Origin: JAWLCQ01 sp041687095
GTDB taxonomy: Bacteria; Planctomycetota; Phycisphaerae; SM23-33
NCBI GenBank assembly: GCA_041687095.1
Contig: JAWLCQ010000100.1
Span: 1 to 16,613 of the forward strand
Length of the DNA: 16,613 bases
Direction of reading: 5' to 3'
Shown here in pieces: positions 16,611-16,613 of the stretch; position 1 is the first letter of the stretch; every line of letters starts with the position of its first letter. The notes under the pieces are model-generated. The model worked only from the letters and a program-made list of their open reading frames with translations. It was not told where the DNA came from and ran no database searches. Made by a program: the position numbers and the translations under genes.

Positions 16611-16613
16611 AAG

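Larger units (their letters stand above)
16249..16613. other. Gene-free, repeat-rich end of the window
   Basis: No gene is supported after pspA-3. The stretch carries a single arm of the 3897 repeat (16270-16289), a ten-unit 14-bp tandem array (16307-16446), a GGGGGTC/GACCCCC hairpin (16445-16462) with a degenerate second copy about 30 bases on, and the GGAGCGCAGCGGA-core hairpin (16582-16610). Leftward open frames here are low-complexity Arg/Ala/Pro peptides read from the tandem array. Confidence 0.7.

Overview
The window is GC-rich DNA with a strong C/G third-position bias and intergenic gaps packed with short hairpin repeats, foldback repeats and tandem repeats. This style, together with the gene content, suggests a bacterium such as a member of the Planctomycetota or a similar high-GC environmental lineage. 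That assignment is an inference from style, since no rRNA or other marker gene is present. No tRNA, rRNA, CRISPR array or insertion sequence was found.

Layout. Positions 1-571 hold no gene, only hairpin and foldback repeats. Positions 572-3725 form a leftward run: a small four-helix membrane protein, a B12-binding-type radical SAM protein coupled to it, a small Cys/His-containing protein of unknown function, and a cation diffusion facilitator metal transporter. Positions 4087-4465 hold a small rightward HicBA toxin-antitoxin module whose toxin frame looks shifted near its start.

Positions 4732-16248 form the main block, all rightward. It has a PspA/IM30-family protein (PspA-1), a second divergent PspA-like protein (PspA-2), a YqiJ-like membrane protein with an OB-fold tail, a YqiK-like flotillin (stop and start overlapping with the previous gene), a 1793-residue AAA+ ATPase of the family usually named 'DNA repair ATPase', and a third PspA-like protein (PspA-3) that is a close paralogue of PspA-1.

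How it may work. PspA is a bacterial member of the ESCRT-III superfamily and forms membrane-bound scaffolds. YqiJ/YqiK pairs are membrane microdomain proteins. A large AAA+ ATPase in the same block, with three PspA-like proteins, recalls the eukaryotic arrangement in which an ATPase (Vps4) remodels ESCRT-III polymers. I infer an envelope maintenance or membrane-remodelling system; a role in DNA repair is not supported by anything visible here. Parts of this association (PspA with flotillins and AAA+ ATPases) are known from comparative genomics. The three-paralogue layout and its function appear poorly characterised.

The gaps inside the main block are unusual. A 57-nt-arm foldback fills the space before the ATPase, a nest of tandem hairpins follows it, and a 14-bp tandem array follows PspA-3.
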